This document shows, one piece after another, positions 6,816 to 13,727 of a stretch of 14,916 nucleotides of DNA. The translations under genes were made by a program, and so were the position numbers. Source of the stretch: SAR202 cluster bacterium (GTDB lineage Bacteria > Chloroflexota > Dehalococcoidia > Lucifugimonadales > UBA826); contig VFFY01000061.1 in assembly GCA_009392675.1 (NCBI GenBank), positions 1-14,916 of the forward strand. Reading direction: 5' to 3'. Position 1 is the first letter of the stretch. Every line of letters starts with the position of its first letter. The notes under the pieces are model-generated. The model had not been told where the DNA came from and did not search any database. It worked only from the letters and a program-made list of their open reading frames with translations.

Positions 6816-8045
6816 TTGCCGCACGTAAAATGCCTGCAATGTAGAGAATGCAAAAGTGAATATCCTATAGAGCCGTTAAATGCGTGTGAGTTTTGTTTTG
6901 GACCTTTGGAAGTCTCCTATGACTATGACGCTGTAGCTAAATCAGTCTCGAGGAAAAGCATTGAATCTGGGCCAAATACTATGTGGAGGTACCATGATTT
7001 CTTGCCAGTAGAAAAGGAATCTGCCGTCGATATATCCACCGGATTTACCCCCCTAATTCATGCGAAAAATCTGGGTCGTCAGCTAGGTTTGGATCACCTT
7101 TACATAAAAAATGACAGCGTAAACCCCACTTTCTCTTTCAAGGATCGTCCCGTGTCTGTCACAACAACAAAGGCTCTTGAATTTGAGTTTGAAGTTCTAG
7201 CATGCGTGTCCACTGGTAATTTAATGGGGTCAGTTGCAGCCCATGGAGCGAAGGCAGGGATGGAAACCATGGTATTTTATCCAGCTGATCTTGAACAAGG
7301 AAAAATTCAAGGCGCAGCTGTTTATGGCCCTACGATGGTAGCGGTAGAAGGGACATATGATCAGGCTAACAGGTTCTGCAGCGAACTTGCAGACGCCCAC
7401 AGTTGGGCGTTTGTAAATATAAACATGCGCCCATACTATGCAGAAGGGAGCAAAACCCTAGGATATGAAGTCGCCGAACAATTAGGCTGGAAAGCTCCCG
7501 ACCACTGTGTAGTTCCTGGGGCATCAGGAGAACTACATACGAAAATATGGAAAGGCCTGGAAGAATTCCAAGGTGCCGGCTTAATTGACAAAGCCAAGAC
7601 AAAAATGCACCTTGCACAAGCGGAAGGATGTGCACCTATTGTTGAGGCATTTGAATCTGGTAATACCCAGGTCAAGCCGGTTAGGCCTCGCACAATTGCA
7701 AAGTCTTTGGCTATTGGCAATCCTGCCGCTGGGCCATATTCGCTTGAAGTTCTTCGCGACACCGGAGGCACTGGGGTTTTTGCCTACGAAAATTCGATAA
7801 TCGATGGTATACGACTTCTAGCGGAAACAGAAGGAATATTTACCGAAACAGCCGGTGGAGTGGTCATATCCAGCCTAAAAAGGCTGGTTAAACAAGGTAA
7901 GATTAAAAAAGACGAAGTCACTGTGGCCTTTGTTACAGGAAATGGCCTAAAAACTTTAGAGGCAATGGGAGATTTCGTGGCCCCAATTGAAACCAAACCT
8001 GACTTAGACACTTTTCAAACGAAGCTGTCTAATCGAAGAGATTAA
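6816..8045 (+). CDS. thrC: Threonine synthase (PLP-dependent), with N-terminal zinc ribbon
   Basis: From TTG 6816 the protein has 409 residues. It opens with a rubredoxin-like zinc ribbon (C9-x2-C12 and C24-x2-C27, with C6 extra). The fold-type II PLP core follows: SFKDRP holds the Schiff-base lysine K109, VSTGN (131-135) is the phosphate/substrate loop, and GTGVFAYENSIIDGI and IFTETAGGVVISSL mark the C-terminal part. Threonine synthase converts O-phosphohomoserine to threonine in the cytoplasm. The ribbon-bearing form is common in actinobacterial and Chloroflexota genomes. It is followed by a NIL-domain gene and a CysO-like carrier within 300 bases, a setting that suggests a link to sulfur amino acid synthesis, since O-phosphohomoserine is also a possible homocysteine precursor. 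A changed specificity (sulfide or carrier-bound sulfur as nucleophile) is possible but not shown; threonine synthase remains the best call. Confidence 0.88.
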   Translation: MPHVKCLQCRECKSEYPIEPLNACEFCFGPLEVSYDYDAVAKSVSRKSIESGPNTMWRYHDFLPVEKESAVDISTGFTPLIHAKNLGRQLGLDHLYIKNDSVNPTFSFKDRPVSVTTTKALEFEFEVLACVSTGNLMGSVAAHGAKAGMETMVFYPADLEQGKIQGAAVYGPTMVAVEGTYDQANRFCSELADAHSWAFVNINMRPYYAEGSKTLGYEVAEQLGWKAPDHCVVPGASGELHTKIWKGLEEFQGAGLIDKAKTKMHLAQAEGCAPIVEAFESGNTQVKPVRPRTIAKSLAIGNPAAGPYSLEVLRDTGGTGVFAYENSIIDGIRLLAETEGIFTETAGGVVISSLKRLVKQGKIKKDEVTVAFVTGNGLKTLEAMGDFVAPIETKPDLDTFQTKLSNRRD

Positions 8046-8059
8046 GGTGGTATAGGATT

Positions 8060-8302
8060 ATGGTGACAAAACGTGTCAAATTTACTTTCCCACAAGAACT
8101 TATTAAGGAACCAGTAATATATAAACTTGGTGTTGATTTCGGTATAGTAACCAACATCAGAAGAGCAGATATAAGAGACGACATGGGGTGGGTTGTGTTG
8201 GAATTAGAAGGAGAAAGTGGTGTGGTAGATGACGGGCTCAAATGGGTAATTTCAACAGGAGTGAGGGTCGACCCAATAGCCGGTGACATCATCGAAGGCT
8301 AA
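8060..8302 (+). CDS. Stand-alone NIL-domain protein
   Basis: The 80 residues are essentially one NIL domain: the KRVKFTFP strand, helix PVIYKLGVDFGIVTNI, strand DMGWVVLELEGE, helix VDDGLKWVISTG and the closing VRVDPI. NIL domains are known at the C-terminus of the methionine ABC transporter ATPase MetN, where they bind methionine, and fused to ferredoxin domains in proteins needed for homocysteine formation in methanogens. Here there is no ATPase or ferredoxin part and no cysteine. AAGGTGG at 8044-8050 overlaps the thrC stop codon and serves the ATG nine bases later, so it is likely co-translated with thrC. A small amino-acid-sensing or sulfur-transfer accessory role is inferred from context only. 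Confidence 0.82.
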   Translation: MVTKRVKFTFPQELIKEPVIYKLGVDFGIVTNIRRADIRDDMGWVVLELEGESGVVDDGLKWVISTGVRVDPIAGDIIEG

Positions 8303-8343
8303 GTGGTCTCAACCAGACGATTTAAAAATCAAGGAGAATACAG

Positions 8344-8622
8344 ATGAGTGTCAGTGTAAGAATCCCTACGCCTTTGAGGAAAGTAACCAACGGAGAAGAT
8401 AAAGCAGATGCAGAAGGGAATACAGTAAGTGCGATAATTGCATCGTTGGATTCTCAGTTCCCTGGTATCAAAAGTCGGCTATGCGATGACAACGGGGAAT
8501 TACGGAGCTTTGTAAACATTTATATCAATGGGGAAGACATTAGATTCATGGATGGTGTGGAAAGTGGCGTGGATGCCGGAGATGAGATAAGCATTGTGCC
8601 AGCAGTAGCCGGGGGCAGATAG
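8344..8622 (+). CDS. CysO-like MoaD/ThiS-family sulfur carrier protein
   Basis: This 92-residue beta-grasp protein closely resembles Mycobacterium tuberculosis CysO along its length: the VSVRIPTPLR opening, a middle helix around SAIIASLDSQFPGI, then SFVNIYINGEDIRF and DEISIVPAVAGG. In that family the C-terminal Gly-Gly is adenylated and turned into a thiocarboxylate that donates sulfur for cysteine or related products. Here one residue, Arg92, follows Gly90-Gly91 before the TAG stop, so the mature end would have to be exposed by removal of Arg. HcyS of Wolinella is a known case where a residue after Gly-Gly is removed by a metalloprotease. AAGGAG at 8331-8336 is an ideal binding site for the ATG. 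No adenylating enzyme or JAMM protease gene is in the window. A MoaD role is less likely because of the CysO-like sequence and the neighbours. Confidence 0.88.
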   Translation: MSVSVRIPTPLRKVTNGEDKADAEGNTVSAIIASLDSQFPGIKSRLCDDNGELRSFVNIYINGEDIRFMDGVESGVDAGDEISIVPAVAGGR

Positions 8623-8632
8623 TCTAGCTTTA

Positions 8633-9790
8633 TTATTTGAACTGCTTTATCTGACGGGGCGCTTGATTGGTCCTTGCAGATTGGTCTGAGGGTTGGTAAT
8701 TTTCCCAAAATGTTTCCCTATACTGATTTATTAATCCCTGCTGGATTGCCTTTCGTAAATCAACCATAGTTTGCATAAGAAATCTCAGGTTGTGTATTGA
8801 GGCCAGTCGGTAAGCCAAGTATTCCTTCGCCTTGAACAAATGATGGATATACCCTGCGGAAAAATTAATGCAAGCGTAACAATCACAATCAGTGTCAAAA
8901 GAACTGTCATTTCTTTTGTATTCGGATCTCGTTACATTACGCCTACCAAATTTGGTGTACATGGCACCTTTCCTTGCAACCCGCGTTGGAAGCACGCAGT
9001 CAAACATATCGATACCACGTACAACACACTCCACCAAATCCTCCGGCGATCCTACGCCCATGAGATATCTGGGTTTGCCGGTTGGCAACAATTGGGAAGT
9101 GATTTCAACTGTTGGGTACATTTTTTCCTTTGTCTCCCCTACACTCAATCCACCAATTGCATATCCGGGCAGATCAAGGCTTGAAAGGAAATCAGCAGAT
9201 TTCTGCCTAAGGTCAGTATGTAGTCCGCCTTGCACAATGCCAAATAGAGATTGGTCGGATTTAGTATCCAAGGAACGTAATGAGCGACCCAACCAGCTAG
9301 AAGTCAAGTCCATCGCCTCTGACAAATCAGTTTTAGATGCCTCAGTTGGGAGGCATACATCTAGAGGCATAATGACATCAGACCCAATGTCGGTTTGTAT
9401 TTCGACCACAGATTCCGGTGTTAATTCATGGGTTGAACCATCAATATGGGACTTGAACGTAATACCGTCGTCAGTTATTTTTCTTAAATGTTGTAGGCTA
9501 AAACCCTGAAATCCCCCACTATCCGTCAAGATAGGCTTGTTCCAGTTCATAAATGAGTGCAGCCCCCCCAATTCTTTTATGGTTTTAGACCCCGGTCGCA
9601 AGTAGAGGTGGTAGGCATTACCAAGAATTATTTGGGTTCCCAAGCATTCCAAATCTATTCTGTCTAGAGCCTTGACAGAGCCCTGCGTGGCAACGGGCAT
9701 GAATACTGGGGTACGTATCTCCCCGTGGGAAGTAGTAATACATCCTGCCCGAGCAAGCCCATCGCTATGTTCCACAGTGAAATTGAACAT
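8633..9790 (-). CDS. tgt: tRNA-guanine(34) transglycosylase
   Basis: The 385-residue enzyme replaces the wobble guanine of GUN-anticodon tRNAs with preQ1 in queuosine synthesis. From the ATG at 9790 its key residues fall at Escherichia coli positions or one away: D90 in TDSGGFQ (proton acceptor D89), D264 in DMFDCVLPTR (nucleophile), and zinc ligands C302, C304, C307 and H333. This agreement fixes the start, although the frame is open to 9991 inside the permease gene. An ATG at 9838 has AGAAGG only 2-3 bases upstream and would add residues with no counterpart in the family. The ATG at 9790 has little binding site and follows the permease stop by 11 bases, so it is probably translated by coupling. 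It is the last gene of the minus-strand group and ends 10 bases from the convergent cysO-like gene; no clear terminator separates them. Confidence 0.96.
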   Translation of the reverse strand: MFNFTVEHSDGLARAGCITTSHGEIRTPVFMPVATQGSVKALDRIDLECLGTQIILGNAYHLYLRPGSKTIKELGGLHSFMNWNKPILTDSGGFQGFSLQHLRKITDDGITFKSHIDGSTHELTPESVVEIQTDIGSDVIMPLDVCLPTEASKTDLSEAMDLTSSWLGRSLRSLDTKSDQSLFGIVQGGLHTDLRQKSADFLSSLDLPGYAIGGLSVGETKEKMYPTVEITSQLLPTGKPRYLMGVGSPEDLVECVVRGIDMFDCVLPTRVARKGAMYTKFGRRNVTRSEYKRNDSSFDTDCDCYACINFSAGYIHHLFKAKEYLAYRLASIHNLRFLMQTMVDLRKAIQQGLINQYRETFWENYQPSDQSARTNQAPRQIKQFK

Positions 9791-9801
9791 TTCTATCTTT
9801 T

Positions 9802-10683
9802 TTAATGCGCTGATGGCAGATTCAATAAACCTGGCCATAATCCTTCTAAAAGTAACTGTAATCCCAAAAATAAAACCACTAAAAGAAGTAATTTCAGAAT
9901 CCAAAAACTCTTGATTCTCTGCGTTAATCTTGCGCCAATCTGCCCCCCTAGAACCAATCCTAATCCTCCCCAAACCAATGTTGGATACCACTCTATATTA
10001 TGATTAAAAGCATGTGCTGCGGCACCTATCGTGGCATAAAATGAAAGCGAAAAAATAGAAGTTGCCACTGCTACTTTTACTGGAAAGGAAAAAGCGGACA
10101 CCAATATAGGGGTCCTCAAAAACCCACCACCTGTGCCAAAAAAACTGGATACAAACCCAAGGATAAAATTAAATGTAGTTGCCATGGATTCATTGAATCT
10201 ATAGTTGAATATTGTCCCATCAAACGCTGTTATTTTCCTTTCTTTCACAGTAAACGATATCCATTTAGGAAGCTCCGGTTTTAAGGTTACCTCATTTGAT
10301 GTACAGTCGAAATCGTCCTCTGTCTTGCTGCCCCGAAAAAACATGTGCATAGCCAAGGCCAATAGTAAAATCCCAAAAAGTGTTCTAAAAATGTTACCTG
10401 GCATTACGTCCAATATGAACGGAGCTAGCACGGAACCCGGAACAGCAGCAATAGCAAATAAAACCCCACTCCTCACGTCAATAAAGCCAGATTTCCTATA
10501 TGCTATAAATCCGGAAATACTATTAATCGATACTAAGGCCAAAGAAGTACCAGCAGCTATTTCAGGGTCTTTTGAAAAAAAGAGTATCAATACTGGAGCT
10601 AAAATAAACCCCCCTCCAGCTCCCACCAAAACCCCGTAAATTCCGGTAGATACACCAAGTATAAAAAGAATTATTTCAATCAA
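9802..10683 (-). CDS. TauE/SafE (TSUP) family membrane permease
   Basis: The 293-residue protein has about eight membrane segments in two homologous halves, each opening with a glycine-rich motif: VGAGGGFILAP (about 21-31) and FGTGGGFLRTP in the second half. A polar stretch of about 45 residues (roughly 118-160) joins the halves. This is the TSUP fold, whose studied members move sulfite, thiosulfate, taurine, sulfoacetate or related anions across the inner membrane; the substrate here is unknown. It begins at TTG 10683 with only a weak GCGAG eight bases upstream. It lies 23 bases after aroB and 11 before tgt, so it is part of the same transcript, although neither neighbour suggests sulfur transport. 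Confidence 0.9.
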   Translation of the reverse strand: MIEIILFILGVSTGIYGVLVGAGGGFILAPVLILFFSKDPEIAAGTSLALVSINSISGFIAYRKSGFIDVRSGVLFAIAAVPGSVLAPFILDVMPGNIFRTLFGILLLALAMHMFFRGSKTEDDFDCTSNEVTLKPELPKWISFTVKERKITAFDGTIFNYRFNESMATTFNFILGFVSSFFGTGGGFLRTPILVSAFSFPVKVAVATSIFSLSFYATIGAAAHAFNHNIEWYPTLVWGGLGLVLGGQIGARLTQRIKSFWILKLLLLVVLFLGLQLLLEGLWPGLLNLPSAH

Positions 10684-10706
10684 GTGTATATCTCGCTAAA
10701 CAAGTC

Positions 10707-11813
10707 CTATCTCCTTAATTGTGAAAGAGCCTCCAACAAAAAAGGTTCTGGAACCTCATTGTTAGTAATAGCCTTACCAATCTTGCTCAAAAGTACCCAG
10801 TTGACTGAACCTCCAACCGTTTTCTTATCTGATTTTATGGCTTCGATAATTTTTTCAGATTCAATAGCATCTGAGGTTGTGGGTAAATCATATTGATTCA
10901 ATACAATCTCCTGCCTCCTCACTTCTTCATCTGACATCATTCCCATGGAATTCGACAGCAACGCTGCCGCCATCATACCTATACTAACTGCTTCTCCGTG
11001 TAAATATTTTGAATACCCAGTTGTGGATTCTATAGCGTGGCCAACTGTGTGACCGTAATTAAGGAGTATTCTGACCCCTAACGTTTCTTTCTCATCCTGC
11101 GAAACCACTCGTGCTTTAATTGCGACACTTTTCCTTATGATTTCAGTAGCTATTTCAGGGTCTAATGCAGCTATTTCACTATGTTTTCTTTCAAATAACT
11201 TCAGCAATGATTCGTCCAGAATTAACCCGTGTTTTATAGCCTCAGCCCAACCTGACGTCAATTCTCTAACAGGCAGTGTATTTAAAGTCTCTACGTCAGA
11301 CATTACAAACTTTGGTTGATAAAAAGAGCCAACCAGATTTTTACCTTGCTCCATATCAACGGCAACTTTACCCCCAATAGAGGCATCCATCATTGAAAGC
11401 AGGGTTGTGGGCACTTGAGCAAAGGGCATCCCTCTCAAATATGTGGCGGCTACAAATCCAGCCAGATCGCCAATTACTCCTCCACCTACTGCTACTATCA
11501 TATGCCCTCTTTCAGCCTTGTGATCAGCCAGCCAAGAATAGATGTGCTTAACTGTCTCTAAATTCTTATGGTTTTCACCAGAAGGAACAAAAAACATAAA
11601 TGTTGGTATTCCGGCCGATTCCAACGAAAGCTGCACCCTCCTAGCATGGCTGTTGACACCTTCATCAGCCACAACATATGCCACTTTAGTGTCATGAACA
11701 GCCTTAACTCTTTCCCCAATATCATCGATTATGCCCCAACCTACCCATACAGGATATGTGGCGCTTGCGGTGATTACCTCTGATGCCAAATCATCGTAAT
11801 TTACTTTTCCCAA
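10707..11813 (-). CDS. aroB: 3-dehydroquinate synthase
   Basis: The 368-residue enzyme makes 3-dehydroquinate from DAHP, the second step of the shikimate pathway, using NAD and a divalent metal. It has the NAD-binding GGGVIGDLAGF (110-120), the PTTLLSMMDASIGGK segment (135-149), and metal ligands E191 (GWAEAIKHG), H255 (NYGHTVGHA) and H272 (LHGEAV). Length is normal (Escherichia coli AroB has 362 residues). It starts at TTG inside the end of aroK, overlapping it by 13 bases, and the AGGAGA site within aroK supports that start. The adjacency to shikimate kinase is common in bacteria and indicates co-expression. Confidence 0.96.
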   Translation of the reverse strand: MGKVNYDDLASEVITASATYPVWVGWGIIDDIGERVKAVHDTKVAYVVADEGVNSHARRVQLSLESAGIPTFMFFVPSGENHKNLETVKHIYSWLADHKAERGHMIVAVGGGVIGDLAGFVAATYLRGMPFAQVPTTLLSMMDASIGGKVAVDMEQGKNLVGSFYQPKFVMSDVETLNTLPVRELTSGWAEAIKHGLILDESLLKLFERKHSEIAALDPEIATEIIRKSVAIKARVVSQDEKETLGVRILLNYGHTVGHAIESTTGYSKYLHGEAVSIGMMAAALLSNSMGMMSDEEVRRQEIVLNQYDLPTTSDAIESEKIIEAIKSDKKTVGGSVNWVLLSKIGKAITNNEVPEPFLLEALSQLRR

Positions 11814-12337
11814 CTCACAAGTCTCCTATGAATTTCTTCAGCCACGACCTCAACACTTTTCCTGTCTGTTTGCACAATAGCATGAGATCTTTTATAAGCA
11901 TTCTGCCGACTATCTAACAATTTCTTAATTCGCTCCAGGGGTTCTTCAGAAATAAGCATAGGCCTATCGTTATCAACTCCTGTGTTTTCAAGTTGTATAT
12001 TTAGTCGTTCAAGTATTGTCTCCGGAGAAGTCTTTAACCAGATAATACAACCAGAATTCTCCATTGTCTCAACATTCACCGGATCAACCGGGACTCCTCC
12101 TCCTGTAGACACAATTAAGTTAGTACGAATGGATATTTTTTTTAAACAATCCGTTTCGACTGCTCTAAAATATTCCTCACCTTCACAATTAAAGATGTCT
12201 GGTATGGTTTTTTGCTCAATTTCCTCTATCGTCAGGTCTATATCTACGAATTCTTTACCCATCAGAAAAGAAAGTGCTTGTCCTACTGTAGATTTACCTG
12301 AACCAGAAAAGCCTGTCAGATATATATTGCGCTTCAT
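11801..12337 (-). CDS. aroK: Shikimate kinase
   Basis: The 178-residue kinase phosphorylates shikimate at the 3-hydroxyl with ATP. It has the Walker A loop GFSGSGKS (9-16), D32 and D34 for Mg/shikimate, R58 (EYFRAVE) and GGG at 79-81 for shikimate, and R125 in the RPML lid. This is the normal set and length for AroK. It is the first gene of the minus-strand group and its 3' end overlaps aroB by 13 bases. AAGG about nine bases before the ATG serves as binding site. Its promoter must lie in the 198-base divergent gap shared with rph, but no strong leftward -35/-10 pair was seen. Confidence 0.95.
   Translation of the reverse strand: MKRNIYLTGFSGSGKSTVGQALSFLMGKEFVDIDLTIEEIEQKTIPDIFNCEGEEYFRAVETDCLKKISIRTNLIVSTGGGVPVDPVNVETMENSGCIIWLKTSPETILERLNIQLENTGVDNDRPMLISEEPLERIKKLLDSRQNAYKRSHAIVQTDRKSVEVVAEEIHRRLVSWEK
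11822..11827 (-). promoter_or_regulatory. Ribosome binding site that decides the aroB TTG start
   Basis: On the minus strand AGGAGA lies eight bases before the TTG at 11813, inside the last codons of aroK. No in-frame ATG is near, so this site makes the TTG start convincing. Confidence 0.65.
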
Positions 12338-12535
12338 ATGCGGAACCTTACCTCATTTACGGCAAAACATTCATCCAGTCTACAACAGAAGCAAAAGTAG
12401 AGATGATTACAAAAACCAAAGACGTGTTATTTTCCTGTTATCCCTTTAAATTACGGTTTTAAAAATCTTCCTAACCGTTTAGTGACAATATAAAATCAAC
12501 TTATATAAACATTAGAAGTTACAAAGGTATAGAAC
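12338..12535. promoter_or_regulatory. Divergent intergenic region between aroK and rph
   Basis: This is 198 bases of AT-rich DNA with no supported gene. It holds the rph promoter (listed separately). Just upstream of that promoter is a dyad, ACGGTT (12453-12458) and AACCGT (12473-12478) 14 bases apart, which might be an operator or only chance. A leftward promoter for aroK must be here, but none matches the consensus well. Confidence 0.5.
12482..12509 (+). promoter_or_regulatory. rph: Candidate sigma-70-type promoter for rph
   Basis: GTGACA (12482-12487, 5 of 6 to TTGACA) and TATAAA (12504-12509, 5 of 6) are spaced 16 bases apart. Transcription would start near 12516, about 20 bases before the TTG start, with AAAGG (12523-12527) inside the short leader as ribosome binding site. 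Confidence 0.5.
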
Positions 12536-13240
12536 TTGAGGTTAGACAATAGATCCGACTACCAACTTAGACCTGTGCATTTTGAAAAAAACCCTCTCAG
12601 ATTTTCACAAGGATCTGTTCTTATTTCCACAGGTTTAACTAAAGTCATATGTACAGCGACAGTCGAGGAAAAAATTCCTAACTTTTTAGCAGGGTCGGGC
12701 AAAGGCTGGATTACTGCGGAATATTCCATGCTACCAGGCTCCACCTCTCCACGAGTGTCACGCGACAATCAAAGAAAGGGAAGATCCCAGGAAATATCCA
12801 GATTAATAGGAAGATCTCTTAGAGCCTCCATCAATTTGCAAGAACTTGGGGAGATCACTATCACGATCGATTGTGATGTCATTCAAGCCGATGGGGGAAC
12901 CAGAACAGCCTCAATTACCGGCGGATTTATAGCATTAAGTTTAGCTGTGAAGCAAATGTTAGATTCAGGATCTCTTGATGCTTTACCTACGATAACACCG
13001 GTAGCAGCTACAAGTGTGGGTATATTTGGAGGTAAAGTGTTGGTGGATTTGTGCTACGAGGAAGATTCCAAAGCCGATGCCGATTTTAATATGGTAATGG
13101 CCTCGGATGGTGGAATAGTTGAAATTCAAGGCTCAGCGGAAGGAAACAGGTTTTCAAGAAAACTGGTTGACCAGGTCCTCGACGCAGGAGTTGACGCAAT
13201 ATCAAAACTTTTTGAGCTGCAAATTAAAGCATTAGAATAA
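12536..13240 (+). CDS. rph: Ribonuclease PH
   Basis: The 234-residue phosphorolytic 3'-to-5' exoribonuclease trims tRNA 3' ends using phosphate. It aligns throughout with known RNase PH: RSDYQLRPV near the start, GWITAEYSMLP (57-67), KGRSQEISRLIGRSLRA with R83 at the phosphate-binding arginine position, DGGTRTASITG (119-129), and the acidic pair D178 and D184 in the EDSKADADFN segment. It starts at TTG with AAAGG eight bases upstream. It is the first gene of a rightward transcript and is followed after seven bases by a small anchored protein gene. Many bacteria have a dITP/XTP pyrophosphatase gene after rph; here it is absent. Confidence 0.96.
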   Translation: MRLDNRSDYQLRPVHFEKNPLRFSQGSVLISTGLTKVICTATVEEKIPNFLAGSGKGWITAEYSMLPGSTSPRVSRDNQRKGRSQEISRLIGRSLRASINLQELGEITITIDCDVIQADGGTRTASITGGFIALSLAVKQMLDSGSLDALPTITPVAATSVGIFGGKVLVDLCYEEDSKADADFNMVMASDGGIVEIQGSAEGNRFSRKLVDQVLDAGVDAISKLFELQIKALE

Positions 13241-13247
13241 TCGTAAA

Positions 13248-13727
13248 ATGAACAAAGCCTCCATTTCAGTTTGCATCGTCATAGGATTAATTTTAGTTGC
13301 TTCAGTTATTGCATTAAACATTGGTAACAAACCATCTAAGATGCCTGAAGGTTCTCCAGCGAGAACAGTCCAAATTTTTCTAGAACATGTTTCCAGTGAG
13401 AATTATGATTCCGCATACAATTCCTTGTCTATTGAACTCAAAAAGACATGTAGTTTCACAGACTTCGCCGCTGATAGCTTTAACGAAAAAGCCAGATACT
13501 CACGGTCGACTTTCAAACACCTAACCACGCATTTGGACAATTTGGAATCCGTGGTGTTAGTGGAAGTAATTGAAGTGGAACCAGCCTTCCCAATAGGAAC
13601 ATCGGAAAATTCTTATCAGGAAAAATTCAATCTTGTGAAAGAGAATATGAATTGGAAGATTAGCCAATTACAATTTCCTATTAATTGCTTTATGGCTTTG
13701 GAAAATCCCAACAAATCTGATGACTGA
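13248..13727 (+). CDS. Small membrane-anchored protein of unknown function
   Basis: I do not recognise a firm family for this 159-residue protein. Residues about 5-25 form one hydrophobic segment after a short N-terminus with one lysine, which fits a signal anchor with the rest outside the membrane (no lipobox is seen). The outer part begins with ARTVQIFLEHVSSENYDSAYNSL, then KTCSFTDFAADSF, then beta-like strands ending NWKISQLQF. This pattern is like small NTF2-like/DUF4878-type extracytoplasmic domains. C68 and C147 could form a disulfide. No ribosome binding site is visible; the ATG lies seven bases past the rph stop and its own stop overlaps the next gene, so it is probably translated by coupling. 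Confidence 0.72.
   Translation: MNKASISVCIVIGLILVASVIALNIGNKPSKMPEGSPARTVQIFLEHVSSENYDSAYNSLSIELKKTCSFTDFAADSFNEKARYSRSTFKHLTTHLDNLESVVLVEVIEVEPAFPIGTSENSYQEKFNLVKENMNWKISQLQFPINCFMALENPNKSDD

Noticed and set aside
8616..8653. Inverted repeat CAGATA/TATCTG spanning the convergent cysO-tgt junction as a two-way terminator
   Set aside because: Only six base pairs with a 26-base loop and no T-run on either side.
8892..9509. Plus-strand 205-codon open frame opposite tgt
   Set aside because: It is the antisense shadow of a highly conserved enzyme, and its translation has no recognisable domain.
9791..9991. Longer N-terminus for tgt (open frame to 9991, and ATG at 9838 with AGAAGG nearby)
   Set aside because: These codons lie inside the permease gene, and starting at 9790 places the active-site and zinc residues at or within one position of known Tgt numbering. 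The AGAAGG is too close to the ATG.
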